In this document: positions 9,473-18,250 of the stretch, piece by piece
How the letters are laid out: each line of letters starts with the position of its first letter
Position numbering within the stretch: position 1 is the first letter of the stretch
NCBI RefSeq assembly: GCF_019145235.1
Contig: NZ_JAHSTV010000014.1
Location: 1 to 64,000, forward strand
DNA: 64,000 bases
Direction: 5' to 3'
DNA from: Pseudomonas farris
Lineage (GTDB): Bacteria; Pseudomonadota; Gammaproteobacteria; Pseudomonadales; Pseudomonadaceae
Notes under the pieces: model-generated
What the model saw: the letters and a program-made list of their open reading frames with translations, nothing else
Told to the model about the DNA's origin: nothing
Databases searched by the model: none
Made by a program: the position numbers and the translations under genes

Positions 9473-9802
9473 TTAAACCGGCATCTGCATGATGTCTTGG
9501 TAAGCCTGAACCAGCTTGTTACGCACTTGGGTCAGTGCCTGAAAAGACACGCTGGCCTTCTGTGAGGAAATCATCACGTCCGTCAGGTCGACGCCGCTTT
9601 TGCCGATCTCGAAGGCACTGGCCAACTGACTGGACGCCTGCTGGGTGTCGTTCACTTTATTGACGGCCTGACCGAGCATGTCGGAAAAGCTGCTGCCACC
9701 CAATTCAGGGACTGCGGCAGTCGATTTCGGCGCAGACATGGCATCCATTTGCATGGAGCGCATGTCCAGCATCAATCGATTGAATTCAATACCTTGGCTC
9801 AT
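9473..9802 (-). CDS. fliE: FliE, hook-basal body junction protein
   Basis: A 109-residue protein starting MSQGIEFNRLML at ATG 9800-9802. The C-terminal half (VDLTDVMISSQKASVSFQALTQVRNKLVQAYQ) is the conserved FliE region. FliE links the MS ring to the proximal rod. A longer frame from 9859 would add 19 residues and run closer to the sigma-54 promoter, so the shorter start is preferred. It is the first gene of the fliEFGHIJ operon and has a strong -24/-12 element upstream. Confidence 0.94.
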   Translation of the reverse strand: MSQGIEFNRLMLDMRSMQMDAMSAPKSTAAVPELGGSSFSDMLGQAVNKVNDTQQASSQLASAFEIGKSGVDLTDVMISSQKASVSFQALTQVRNKLVQAYQDIMQMPV

Positions 9803-9879
9803 GGTTTCTCTCTTTGACGAAGCTACGTCTTTGGCTACCCGCAATTTTTTGACACTCACTCGGCGGGTAGTGAGGTGTT

Positions 9880-9895
9880 AGCAACAAGGGTGCCA
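9880..9895 (-). promoter_or_regulatory. Sigma-54 promoter of the fliE operon
   Basis: Read on the minus strand the sequence is TGGCACCCTTGTTGCT: a -24 TGGCAC and a -12 TTGCT with the invariant GG-N10-GC spacing. It lies about 78 bases upstream of the fliE start. Pseudomonas fliE operons are known to be RpoN- and FleQ-dependent. Confidence 0.85.
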
Positions 9896-9911
9896 GCTCG
9901 GTGGCCGCTCT

Positions 9912-9936
9912 AAACAAAAGCCTTCCGGGCTTTGCT
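9912..9936 (-). terminator. Probable terminator after fleR
   Basis: On the minus strand, AAAGCC-CGGAA-GGCTTTTGTTTA forms a short hairpin with a T-rich tail downstream of the fleR stop. The stem is only about six pairs, so strength is uncertain. Confidence 0.5.
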
Positions 9937-9991
9937 TTAACCATGAATCACCGCAAAACAAATGTGGGAGCGGTGTTGCTTGCGTCAACTT

Positions 9992-11377
9992 TCAGGTGGC
10001 GAACAAGTAGCCTTCCACGTCCATTCCGGCGTCGCGCATCTGCGCCAGCTTGTAACGCAAGGTGCGCGGGCTGATGCCCAGTCGCTCCGCGGCTTCTTTG
10101 CGACGGCCGCGCTCAGAGCGCAAGGTGTCGATGATCATTTGGAATTCACGGCGCCGCAGGTCATCGCCGAGGGCGCCCGCCGATTCGGCTTCGACTTCTA
10201 CTGCGCGCACGGGTGTCGGCGCCAATGCCGGCAACGGCGCGCACGCCACAGGTCCGACCAGGCAGAAATCCTGCGGCTGGATCAAGCCGCCCTGCTGCAG
10301 AATCAAAGCACGCTGGATCGCGTTATCCAGCTCACGCACGTTGCCCGGCCATGGATAACCGATCAGGCACGCCTGCGCCTCAGGCGAGAGCTTCGCCGCA
10401 GCATGCTTCATTTTATTGACGTGTTTGGCCAGCAGTCGCTCGGCCAGCGGCAGGATGTCGGCGGTGCGCTCGCGCAACGGACGCCAGGCCAGCGGAAACA
10501 CCGACAGGCGATAGTAAAGGTCTTCACGAAAACGCCCCGCCGCCACTTCAGCGGCCAGGTCACGGTTGGTGGTGGCGACCACTCGGATGTCCAGCGTGAT
10601 CGGCTTGCGTGCGCCGACTCGCTCGACTTCACGCTCCTGCAATACCCGCAGCAACTTGGCCTGCAGGCCGAGGGGCATTTCAGAGATTTCATCGAGCAGG
10701 ATCGTTCCGCCATCGGCCTGCTCGAACTTGCCGGCCTGCGCCGCGATGGCGCCAGTGAAGGAACCCTTTTCGTGACCGAACAAGGTGGCTTCGAGCATGT
10801 TGTCCGGGATCGCTGCACAGTTGATCGCAATGAACGGCTGACTGACGCGGTGAGAGTGCTGATGGATGTATCGCGCCAGCACTTCCTTGCCGGTTCCGGA
10901 CTCACCAGAGATCAACACCGTGGAGTCACTGCGCGCCACCCGTGCGGCCAATTCCAGCAATTGCGCACTGGCCGGCTCGAACGCCACAGGTCCCTCGCTC
11001 TCGGTTACGCCGAGATTGCCCAAGGCGTGACGCGCCACCAGATCGAGCAAGGCTTTGGGTTCGAACGGCTTGACCAGGTAATCGGCTGCGCCCTGACGCA
11101 TGGCGTCGACTGCGCGCTCGACCGCACCGTGAGCAGTCATCAGCAGCACCGGCAGCTGCGGCTGACGAGCCCGTAGCAATCCCAGCAGTTGATGACCGTC
11201 CATGCCCGGCATGTTGACGTCGCTGAGCACCAGGTTAAACGCCTCGGCGCCGACAGCCTCTAGCGCCTCTTCCGCCGAACCGACCGCCGTGTAATCGTGC
11301 CCGGCAAGCAACAGCGTATCAGCCAATGCTTCCCGTAGCGCGCGGTCATCCTCGACCAGTAAAACCTTGATGGCCAT
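9992..11377 (-). CDS. fleR: FleR, sigma-54-dependent flagellar response regulator
   Basis: A 461-residue NtrC-type activator. The receiver domain has acceptor Asp53 in LVLSDVNMPGMDG and Lys in YLVKPFE. The AAA+ domain has Walker A GESGTGKE at 158-165. The sigma-54 contact loop is GSFTGA at 205-210 rather than the usual GAFTGA. A Fis-type helix-turn-helix (RRKEAAERLGISPRTLRYKL) closes the protein. FleR activates intermediate flagellar genes with its kinase FleS. I took ATG 11375-11377 (MAIKVLLVEDD); an upstream frame from 11446 runs into fleS. The start is 6 bases from the fleS stop. Confidence 0.95.
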   Translation of the reverse strand: MAIKVLLVEDDRALREALADTLLLAGHDYTAVGSAEEALEAVGAEAFNLVLSDVNMPGMDGHQLLGLLRARQPQLPVLLMTAHGAVERAVDAMRQGAADYLVKPFEPKALLDLVARHALGNLGVTESEGPVAFEPASAQLLELAARVARSDSTVLISGESGTGKEVLARYIHQHSHRVSQPFIAINCAAIPDNMLEATLFGHEKGSFTGAIAAQAGKFEQADGGTILLDEISEMPLGLQAKLLRVLQEREVERVGARKPITLDIRVVATTNRDLAAEVAAGRFREDLYYRLSVFPLAWRPLRERTADILPLAERLLAKHVNKMKHAAAKLSPEAQACLIGYPWPGNVRELDNAIQRALILQQGGLIQPQDFCLVGPVACAPLPALAPTPVRAVEVEAESAGALGDDLRRREFQMIIDTLRSERGRRKEAAERLGISPRTLRYKLAQMRDAGMDVEGYLFAT

Positions 11378-11382
11378 GTCCT

Positions 11383-12606
11383 TCACGTCGCTCCCTGAGC
11401 ACTGGATTGTTCCGCAGAAAAAAGCGGCAAGATCACTTGTGCGCAAGTGCCGCGACCCAGGCGCGAGCGCAGCTGCAATTCTCCCTGATGGGCGCGGGCC
11501 ACTGCCTTAACCACGGTCAGGCCCAGGCCGGTGCCGGTGGTTTTGGTGGTAAAAAATGGCTCGCCCAGTCGCGCCAGCACCTTCGTGTCGATACCACTGC
11601 CGCTGTCGCTGACGCACAGCCGCAGGTTGTTGCCGCGGGTATACAGGTGAACTTTCAAACGGACATCGCCGGCACTTGCCTGAATGGCGTTCTCGATCAG
11701 ATTGAGGATCGCCCCGACCAAGGTGTCGCGATTGCACAGCAACTCACCGGCATGACTGTCGCACTGCCAGCGAATCGGCAGGTCCTGAACATGGGTCAGC
11801 GCTGCCGCTTGAAGCGACTGCATCAGCATCTTGGGGGTGACGCGGTCAGTCAGCGGCAGCTCGCCGCGAGCGAATACCAGCATGTCGCGAACCTGGTGTT
11901 CCAGCTCATGCAGGCGCTCTTTCAGGCGCCCGGCAAAACGTTGCTGGGTCTCGACCGGCAACTCCTGCTCAGTCAAATGACTGGCATAGAGCAACGCAGC
12001 GGACAATGGTGTGCGAATCTGATGAGCCAACGATGCGACCATGCGACCGAGAGACGACAGGCGCTCATGACGAGCCAGTTGATCTTGCAGATGACGGGTT
12101 TCAGTCAGGTCGTTGAGCAGCACCAACTGGCCGGGCTCGGCATCCAGCGAGCGCGTGGCGATCGACAAACGCCGACCGTCCTTGAGAGAGATTTCGTGAC
12201 CGTCATCCTCGCGCGGAGCAAAGCATCGAGCGATCACATGACGCCACAGCTCGCCTTCGAGCGGCAGGCCGAGCAGTTCACTTGCAGCGGGATTGGCTTC
12301 GCGCACGATGCCTTGGGCGTCGATGACGATGACGCCGCCGGGCAACAGATCGAGGAGATTTTGCAGACGGTTGGCCAGGCGTTCCTTTTCCGCCAGCTCC
12401 TGCATGCGTTGAGCACTGACCACCGCCAGCTCGCCCTTGAGCTCGGTGACCCGGGCTTCGAGCATGCTGTAGGAATCGGTCAATTGGCTCGACATCTGGT
12501 TGAACAGCGCAAACGCCTGCTCAAGGCCAAGCCGGCTTGCCTGCTCTACGGACGACGGTTGCCCCGAAGCATCTGGGACAGGAGACATCTGGGCGGCTGG
12601 GGGCAT
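11383..12606 (-). CDS. fleS: FleS, flagellar sensor histidine kinase
   Basis: A 407-residue soluble kinase: N-terminal coiled coil, a PAS domain (~85-150), a HisKA dimerisation domain with the phospho-His in SLAHQIRTPLSAAL, and an HATPase_c domain with N-box NLIENAIQ and G-boxes DSGSGID and GTGLGLTVVK. No transmembrane segment is visible, so it senses a cytoplasmic cue, thought to be assembly of the early basal body. It pairs with FleR immediately downstream. A sigma-54 promoter lies upstream at 12660-12675, in keeping with FleQ control. Confidence 0.94.
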   Translation of the reverse strand: MPPAAQMSPVPDASGQPSSVEQASRLGLEQAFALFNQMSSQLTDSYSMLEARVTELKGELAVVSAQRMQELAEKERLANRLQNLLDLLPGGVIVIDAQGIVREANPAASELLGLPLEGELWRHVIARCFAPREDDGHEISLKDGRRLSIATRSLDAEPGQLVLLNDLTETRHLQDQLARHERLSSLGRMVASLAHQIRTPLSAALLYASHLTEQELPVETQQRFAGRLKERLHELEHQVRDMLVFARGELPLTDRVTPKMLMQSLQAAALTHVQDLPIRWQCDSHAGELLCNRDTLVGAILNLIENAIQASAGDVRLKVHLYTRGNNLRLCVSDSGSGIDTKVLARLGEPFFTTKTTGTGLGLTVVKAVARAHQGELQLRSRLGRGTCAQVILPLFSAEQSSAQGAT

Positions 12607-12659
12607 CGTGCTCTCTCGCGTGGTTGACCGTCAGTTAAACGGAACGTTGCGAGGGATGT

Positions 12660-12675
12660 AGCAATACCCGTGCCT
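12660..12675 (-). promoter_or_regulatory. Sigma-54 promoter of fleSR
   Basis: The minus-strand reading is AGGCACGGGTATTGCT, a near-consensus -24 (GGCACG) and -12 (TTGCT) with GG-N10-GC spacing, 54 bases upstream of the fleS start. fleSR transcription by RpoN and FleQ is established in P. aeruginosa. Confidence 0.85.
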
Positions 12676-12716
12676 AAAAAAAACCGCTTATAAATGAAGG
12701 AGTTGAAAAACAGGCG

Positions 12717-14192
12717 TCAATCATCCGCCTGTTCATCTCCGTCACGACGGCTCATGCCGTACTTGCGCATCTTCTCCACCAGCGTGGTACGACGAATACG
12801 CAGCCGTTCTGCCGCCCGTGCCACGATGCCATTGGCATCATCCAGCGCCTGCTGAATCAGCCCTTGTTCCAAACCGCCGAGGTAGTCCTTCAGGTCCAGG
12901 CCTTCCGGCGGCAGCAGGGCATTGGCGGTGAAGTCGGGGGTATGACCGTTGATGGCCACTCGCTCTTCAAGATCGCTGCGCAGGCTGTCGACCAGTTGCT
13001 CGTCTTCGTCATCGACGTAGCGGAATTTCTTCGGCAACTCGACCACACCGATCACCCCGTACGGATGCATGATCGCCATACGCTCCACCAGGTTGGCGAG
13101 CTCGCGAACGTTGCCCGGCCAGCCGTGACGGCACAGCGACATGATCGCTGCCGAGTTGAAACGGATCGAACCGCGCTTCTCGTGCTCCATGCGAGAGATC
13201 AACTCGTTCATTAGCAACGGGATGTCTTCGACGCGTTCGCGCAATGGCGCCATCTCGATCGGGAACACGTTCAAGCGATAGTAGAGGTCTTCGCGGAAAG
13301 TGCCGATCTCGATCATGCTTTCGAGATTCTTGTGGGTCGCCGCAATGATCCGCACATCGACGCTTTGGGTCTTGTTGCTACCCACACGCTCAAAGGTGCG
13401 CTCCTGCAAGACACGCAGCAGCTTGACCTGCATCGGCAGCGGCATGTCACCGATTTCGTCGAGGAACAAGGTACCGCCGTTGGCCAGCTCGAAACGCCCG
13501 GCGCGACTGGTGATCGCTCCGGTGAAGGCGCCCTTCTCGTGACCGAACAATTCGCTTTCCAGCAACTCGGCCGGGATCGCCCCGCAGTTGACCGGAACGA
13601 ACGGCGCGTCACGACGCTTGGAGTGGTAGTGCAGGTTACGCGCGACCACTTCCTTGCCGGTCCCGGACTCGCCGAGGATCAGCACGCTGGCGTCGGTGTC
13701 GGCGACTTGCTGCATCATCTGACGGACGTGCTGAATCGCCCGACTGGTGCCGACAAGGCTGCGGAAAAGATTGGGTTCACGGTGACGACCGCGCTCACGG
13801 GCCTGGTCATACATCTCGCGATAGACCTGGGCACGGTGCAACGAATCGAGCAATTTGCTGTAGCTGGGCGGCATTTCGAGAGTCGAAAGCACTCGGCGAC
13901 GCTGGTCTTCTGGTAAGTCAATGGAAGAATTATCACCCATTAACAAAACTGGAAGGAACTCATCCCAGGTTGAGAGTGTCTTTAACAGGCCCAAAAGTGC
14001 ACCAGGAGCATTTACCGTCCCGATGAGGACACAGATTACTTCACGACTTGATGACAAAGAGCCGACCGCCTGCTGCCAGTCATGGCTGCCACAGGGTAAA
14101 TTTTCTTCGCCAAGAAAATTTAAAATCACCGCCAAGTCGCGGCGGCGGACGCTATCGTCATCAATCAGCAGAATTTTGGTTTCACGCCACAT
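12717..14192 (-). CDS. fleQ: FleQ, master flagellar activator and c-di-GMP-responsive regulator
   Basis: A 491-residue enhancer-binding protein. The N-terminal receiver-like domain (1-120) is degenerate and lacks a normal acceptor Asp pocket. The LFRSLVG motif at 142-148 is the known c-di-GMP-binding and linker element of FleQ. Walker A is GESGTGK (174-180), the sigma-54 loop is canonical GAFTGA (221-226), and a Fis-type HTH (ARAAERLRIRRTTLVEKMRK) ends the protein. FleQ turns on the flagellar cascade when c-di-GMP is low and controls exopolysaccharide genes when it is high. It stands between fliT and fleS as in P. aeruginosa. Confidence 0.97.
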   Translation of the reverse strand: MWRETKILLIDDDSVRRRDLAVILNFLGEENLPCGSHDWQQAVGSLSSSREVICVLIGTVNAPGALLGLLKTLSTWDEFLPVLLMGDNSSIDLPEDQRRRVLSTLEMPPSYSKLLDSLHRAQVYREMYDQARERGRHREPNLFRSLVGTSRAIQHVRQMMQQVADTDASVLILGESGTGKEVVARNLHYHSKRRDAPFVPVNCGAIPAELLESELFGHEKGAFTGAITSRAGRFELANGGTLFLDEIGDMPLPMQVKLLRVLQERTFERVGSNKTQSVDVRIIAATHKNLESMIEIGTFREDLYYRLNVFPIEMAPLRERVEDIPLLMNELISRMEHEKRGSIRFNSAAIMSLCRHGWPGNVRELANLVERMAIMHPYGVIGVVELPKKFRYVDDEDEQLVDSLRSDLEERVAINGHTPDFTANALLPPEGLDLKDYLGGLEQGLIQQALDDANGIVARAAERLRIRRTTLVEKMRKYGMSRRDGDEQADD

Positions 14193-14364
14193 GCAATAGC
14201 AACTTCCCTAGTCAACTCAATGCCCAAAATGAGGGGCAAGCTAGACGCTTGCAGACACGTTATGCCTGTAGACGCCTGAAATCTGGAACCAGCCACTAGT
14301 TAAGTCAAAAAACCGTGCACAGTCAAATTTATGGCGCACTATGTTTGGATTAACTGAGGGTTAA

Positions 14365-14661
14365 CTACCCAAACAGATGGTAAACCTTTGCCGCGTTCTG
14401 CGCTTGGTGGATCTGCGACATCTCATCGACTATCGCTTGGCGCTCCCCCGTCGCCGCCTCCAGAAGCTGTTTATACACTCCCAGCAACTCCTCAAGGTTG
14501 TCGCGCAACGCGGCCTCGTCCACCGAAGCTTCACTCAAGACGTCTTCCATGCAGGAACGGCAAGCCAGGTCCAATTCACCAATGGCTTCCCAATTGCGCT
14601 CGGCCAATGCCCCGACGAGGGCATCGCGGGTTTGTTCGATTCGCTGCAAGACAAGACTCAT
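14365..14661 (-). CDS. fliT: FliT-like flagellar chaperone
   Basis: A 98-residue helical protein starting MSLVLQRIEQTRDAL at ATG 14659-14661, with AAGGAG upstream (a 14-residue longer frame is possible but unsupported). FliT-type proteins are cytosolic chaperones of the filament cap protein FliD. The position directly after fliS and before fleQ matches the third gene of the Pseudomonas fliD-fliS operon. Sequence conservation is low, so the function is taken from length, helical content and position. Confidence 0.75.
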   Translation of the reverse strand: MSLVLQRIEQTRDALVGALAERNWEAIGELDLACRSCMEDVLSEASVDEAALRDNLEELLGVYKQLLEAATGERQAIVDEMSQIHQAQNAAKVYHLFG

Positions 14662-14671
14662 GGTGATCTCC

Positions 14672-15067
14672 TTAAAACTGCGGACCCGGCGCGGCAATGG
14701 CATCCCAACCGTCTTTGACCGTGCGAAGCAGGTCGGCGACTTCGTCGAGAATTTTTGGATCGGTCTTGAGATTGGCTTCAGCCAGACGCTTCATCATGTA
14801 GGTGTAGAGGTTATCCAGCTCAGTCACCGAGTCAGCCTGGTTTTCCAGATCCAGACCTTCACGCAGACCTCCGATGATGCCGATGGCCTTGCCGATCAGA
14901 ACGCCTTTGTTGGCGACATCCTTGCGCTCCATGGCACCTTTGGCCTGAGCGATGCGATCCAGACCACCTTCCATAAGCATTTGCACCAGACGATGAGGAC
15001 TGGCCTCGGAAGTCTGGGCTTGCGCGCCAATCTTCTGATACTGCCGAAGGGCTAACATCGGGTTCAT
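14672..15067 (-). CDS. fliS: FliS, flagellin export chaperone
   Basis: A 131-residue helical protein of FliS length. The motif SPHRLVQMLMEGGLDRIAQA and the later LDNLYTYMMKRLAEANLKTD are family signatures. FliS caps the C-terminal helix of flagellin and keeps it unpolymerised before export. ATG 15065-15067 has GAGGT seven bases upstream; a start four codons earlier has none. It lies between fliD and fliT. Confidence 0.93.
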   Translation of the reverse strand: MNPMLALRQYQKIGAQAQTSEASPHRLVQMLMEGGLDRIAQAKGAMERKDVANKGVLIGKAIGIIGGLREGLDLENQADSVTELDNLYTYMMKRLAEANLKTDPKILDEVADLLRTVKDGWDAIAAPGPQF

Positions 15068-15142
15068 GCTGTACCTCATTCAAACTCTGTGATTCGTATA
15101 TTCACTCTATCGACACGGCGTCAAAAATCTTTAGACCAAACC

Positions 15143-15181
15143 AAAAAAAGCCCGACAAGCGGAATCCGCTGCCGGGCTTTT
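15143..15181 (-). terminator. Rho-independent terminator after fliD
   Basis: On the minus strand, AAAAGCCCGGCAGCGGATTC... pairs with ...CGGGCTTTTTTT to form a GC-rich stem followed by a run of seven T, starting 13 bases after the fliD stop. fliS therefore probably needs partial read-through or its own promoter. Confidence 0.85.
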
Positions 15182-15193
15182 GGCGTTTATGCA

Positions 15194-16633
15194 CTACGAG
15201 GCGTTTTTCTGCGCGTTCATCGCCTCGAACATTGAGGTGATGTTACTGGCAGTTGCCTTGAGTTTGCCGACCAGAGAATCCATGTCGTTGTATTTTTTGG
15301 TCAGCACAGCAGTCAGCGTCTCGATACGGCGATCCAGGGCTGCCTGCTGGTTGGCCAGATTCGACTTGGTCTTGGCCAGGCTGGTCGAACGGGCATCGAG
15401 GATACCCTCGCTGCCCGTGACCGTGTAAGGGGTGATTGCATCGTTCATGCGCGTCAGCAAGCCCTTGGCGGCATCGCCAGTCGCCGTCGGATCACCCAGG
15501 AACAGCTTCTGAACCTCACCACCGAGCTTTTGGGTATCCATCGCGGTCGTGAACTTGGTGCTATCGAAATCCAGCGCACCGGTTTTCTGATTGGTGGTGA
15601 TGCCCAGTTGCGACAGAACAGTGAGCTTGTCACCTGCGCCGGTAGTGACCAACGGCTGACGAATGGATGCCAGAATGCCGCGCGCCAATGGGTCACCGGT
15701 GAGTGCAGCGGCGATGGTCGGATTGCCATCGTCATCCAGAGAAGGTTTGGTCAACGCATTAACACTGGTCACAACCTGGTTATATGCGTCAACGAAAGCT
15801 TGAATGGATTTTTTCAGGCCATCACTGTTCGGGCCGACCGTCACTGTCGTCTCACCACCACCGGCGACCAGATTCAGGGTCAAGCCGGAAATAGCTGCGT
15901 CAACCTTGTTACTTTTACTGGTCAGCGCAAGCCCGTCCACGGTGAACTTGGCGTCCACCGCGAATTCGCCGATGGCACCCGCCGAAGTAGCGGTCGGTGT
16001 TGCACCCATTTGCTGGCCGGCATTGATCTCCAGACCCGCAATACCGCTGAGGGTGATATCGGAACCGGCACCGGTCACCGTGGAACCCAACACCAGACGC
16101 GAACCAAACGAGTCAGTCACGATGTTGGCACTGAAGCCATTGGCGCCTTGCTGGGTGTTAATCGCATCCCGAACCGACTGCAACGTCGCGCCCGCCGGAA
16201 TGGTTACAGAACTGGAAACGCCATTTTGCGTGATATTGAGCGTGCCGCTTGGGATAGCACTGCTGGTACCGCCGGCAAATGCTGCGGTGGCCACTTTGGA
16301 TGAGGTCGCCAGATTAGTGACCTTGACCACGTAAGTACCGTTGACAGCCGTGTTACTCGCTACAGCGGTCAATACTTTCGCGTCGGCGGAGGTGGCGTTA
16401 AAGCCCAGGAATTGCGGAGTCTGCGTATTGCCCAGATTCTTGATTGCAGTCTGGAAGTTCGCCAGGACACTTTTGAGGGAACCAATACCGGAAATCTGCG
16501 CGGTGTTGGTGGTCGTCTGACGGTCGATCTGGTTCTGTTTGGCTGCTTTGTCGGCGTTGACCAAGGCTTTGACAATAGCACCGGTATCAAGGCCAGAGCC
16601 TAAACCTGTGCCCGGTAGAATTGGACTTGCCAT
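15194..16633 (-). CDS. fliD: FliD, flagellar filament cap protein
   Basis: A 479-residue protein. It begins with the conserved FliD_N motif (GTGLGSGLDTGAIVKALV) and ends with the FliD_C coiled coil (SLAKTKSNLANQQAALDRRI). The cap pentamer folds flagellin onto the filament tip and in Pseudomonas also binds mucin. The central part is Gly/Thr/Ser-rich and variable, as usual for surface-exposed domains. It follows flaG and precedes fliS. Confidence 0.96.
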   Translation of the reverse strand: MASPILPGTGLGSGLDTGAIVKALVNADKAAKQNQIDRQTTTNTAQISGIGSLKSVLANFQTAIKNLGNTQTPQFLGFNATSADAKVLTAVASNTAVNGTYVVKVTNLATSSKVATAAFAGGTSSAIPSGTLNITQNGVSSSVTIPAGATLQSVRDAINTQQGANGFSANIVTDSFGSRLVLGSTVTGAGSDITLSGIAGLEINAGQQMGATPTATSAGAIGEFAVDAKFTVDGLALTSKSNKVDAAISGLTLNLVAGGGETTVTVGPNSDGLKKSIQAFVDAYNQVVTSVNALTKPSLDDDGNPTIAAALTGDPLARGILASIRQPLVTTGAGDKLTVLSQLGITTNQKTGALDFDSTKFTTAMDTQKLGGEVQKLFLGDPTATGDAAKGLLTRMNDAITPYTVTGSEGILDARSTSLAKTKSNLANQQAALDRRIETLTAVLTKKYNDMDSLVGKLKATASNITSMFEAMNAQKNAS

Positions 16634-16696
16634 GCATATCTCCCTTCAGTGTGTCGCCGGTCTTTTGACCACTACAACGTCCAAAAGAACATAGCA

Positions 16697-16711
16697 ACAA
16701 TATTCATGCCA
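16697..16711 (-). promoter_or_regulatory. Possible sigma-54 promoter of fliD
   Basis: Minus-strand TGGCATGAATATTGT keeps the -24 TGGCA and correct spacing but has TTGT instead of TTGC at -12. fliD operons are RpoN-dependent in P. aeruginosa, which makes this plausible but unproven. Confidence 0.4.
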
Positions 16712-16715
16712 GCTG

Positions 16716-17084
16716 TCAGGCTTTCGCGCTGAACAACAAGCTGCTTGCATCATTCAAACTATTAGCCAGTTTCAGGACTTCTTCATTGGGGATTTGGCGA
16801 ACCACCTCACCCGAGTCACTGGCAATAACCTTGACGACTACTTTTCCTGAAGGCTCGTCGATCGAGAACTCCAGATTGCGTTTGACCGACTGAACGAACT
16901 TTTCAATTTCCTGAACGGCCATCTTGAGTTTGTCCCGCTCGGATACCGCGTCGTTCTTTTGTTCATCATTGACCGGCGCCCCCACCAAGGCATCGGTTCG
17001 AGGCTTCTCCACCGGCTTGTCAGCAACAGTCGTCGCCGGCTTCGCAGCTGGATAAGACAAGTTCAGCTTAACGCTCATATCCAT
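16716..17084 (-). CDS. flaG: FlaG family protein
   Basis: About 122 residues. The N-terminal half is Lys/Ala/Pro-rich and the C-terminal half carries the FlaG signature (LEFSIDEPSGKVVVKVIASDS and VVRQIPNEEVLKLANSL). FlaG influences filament length in polar flagellates. Three in-frame ATGs lie close together (17090, 17084, 17078); the second is favoured because AAGAGGTG stands 7 bases before it. It is between fliC and fliD, the usual location. Confidence 0.9.
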   Translation of the reverse strand: MDMSVKLNLSYPAAKPATTVADKPVEKPRTDALVGAPVNDEQKNDAVSERDKLKMAVQEIEKFVQSVKRNLEFSIDEPSGKVVVKVIASDSGEVVRQIPNEEVLKLANSLNDASSLLFSAKA

Positions 17085-17155
17085 GTCCATCACCTCTTAA
17101 ACTGAAAAAGCGAGAGAGCGCGCATACGCACTCCCCCGCCAAAACACATCAGCTA

Positions 17156-18001
17156 TTACTGAAGCAGTTTCAGTACAGCGGATGGCAGTTGGTTGGCCTG
17201 GGCCAGAACTGCGGTGGAAGCTTGTTGCAGAGTTTGTTGCTTGGTCAGCTGTGCAGTTTCTGCAGCGAAGTCGGTATCTTGTACGCGGCTCAGTGCAGCA
17301 CTGGCGTTTTCGTTGATGTTCTGCAGGTTGGAAATGGTAGTCGAGAAACGGTTTTGAGCAGCACCCAAGTCAGCGCGAGTGGCGTTGATGTTTGCCAGAG
17401 CAGCGTCGATAGCCGAGATAGAGGCATCAACGTTAGTATGGTTAGTTGTATTATCAACGCCGGAAATGACAGTACCGGTCATGCCCAGGGCGCTGGCGTC
17501 GAAGCTGGTCGACAGGGTCAGAGTGATCTGGTTGTCGGAAGTAGTGTTCGAACCTACCTGGAACTCCATCGCACCAGCAGTACCGTCGATCAGCGCTTTG
17601 CCGTTCAGGTTGGTCGACTGAGCGATACGGGTCAGTTCAGCGATCGACTGTTGGTATTCTTTGTCCAGAGCGGTACGGTCAGCGGTGCCGTTGGAGTCGT
17701 TTCGCGCTTGCAGTGCGATTTCACGCATACGCTGCAGAATGTTGGTCGACTCTTGCAGAGCGCCTTCAGCGGTCTGAGCGATCGAAACACCGTCGTTGGC
17801 GTTTTTGATAGCCATGGTCTGGCCACGGATTTGCGAAGTCATACGGGTAGCGATCTGCAGGCCGGCGGCGTCGTCTTTGGCGCTGTTGATTTTCAGGCCG
17901 GAGGACAGGCGGGTCATCGAGGTCGACAGTGCGTCCGACGCACGGTTCAGGTTCTTCTGAACACTCAGGGAAGTAGTGTTGGTATTTACTGTTAAAGCCA
18001 T
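17156..18001 (-). CDS. fliC: Flagellin FliC
   Basis: A 281-residue flagellin. The N-terminal D0/D1 (MALTVNTNTTSLSVQKNL, LQRMREIALQARNDSNG) and the C-terminal D1/D0 (ENASAALSRVQDTDFAAET, ending in LKLLQ) are complete. The central variable part is only about 60-70 residues and is rich in Thr/Ser/Asn, giving candidate O-glycosylation sites. This is shorter than a-type and b-type flagellins of P. aeruginosa. RBS GAGGAATTC lies before the ATG, and a sigma-28 promoter lies upstream. A glycosylation island starts directly upstream of it. Confidence 0.97.
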   Translation of the reverse strand: MALTVNTNTTSLSVQKNLNRASDALSTSMTRLSSGLKINSAKDDAAGLQIATRMTSQIRGQTMAIKNANDGVSIAQTAEGALQESTNILQRMREIALQARNDSNGTADRTALDKEYQQSIAELTRIAQSTNLNGKALIDGTAGAMEFQVGSNTTSDNQITLTLSTSFDASALGMTGTVISGVDNTTNHTNVDASISAIDAALANINATRADLGAAQNRFSTTISNLQNINENASAALSRVQDTDFAAETAQLTKQQTLQQASTAVLAQANQLPSAVLKLLQ

Positions 18002-18080
18002 GACGAATTCCTCGTTGGTTGGGTACTGCGGCTTCCGGCCCTGGCAACCGCCCGGTATGGCCTAGAGAACCTTCGTAATA

Positions 18081-18110
18081 GTTATCGTCGCCAACGCAGG
18101 TTGCTTGAGG
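18081..18110 (-). promoter_or_regulatory. Sigma-28 (FliA) promoter of fliC
   Basis: On the minus strand CTCAAG (18108-18103) is followed after about 12 bases by GACGATAA, close to the Pseudomonas FliA consensus TCAAG...GCCGATA. It leaves a leader of roughly 75 bases before fliC. One base of the -10 differs from consensus. Confidence 0.75.
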
Positions 18111-18250
18111 GGATTTTTAAAATTTTTTGCCATCACCCTGCCACCCCCTGTAAAACCAAGGCTTAGCGACGATCCAACCACCAAAAAATGACGCCAGAGA
18201 ACTGCCACAACCCTTTCTTACAGCCCCGCTCCCGCTGATCTGCCACGGCA

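Noticed and set aside
9962..9985. GTGGGAGCGG-like sequence after fleR
   Set aside because: Only a degenerate single REP half; no inverted partner nearby, so not called as a repeat unit.
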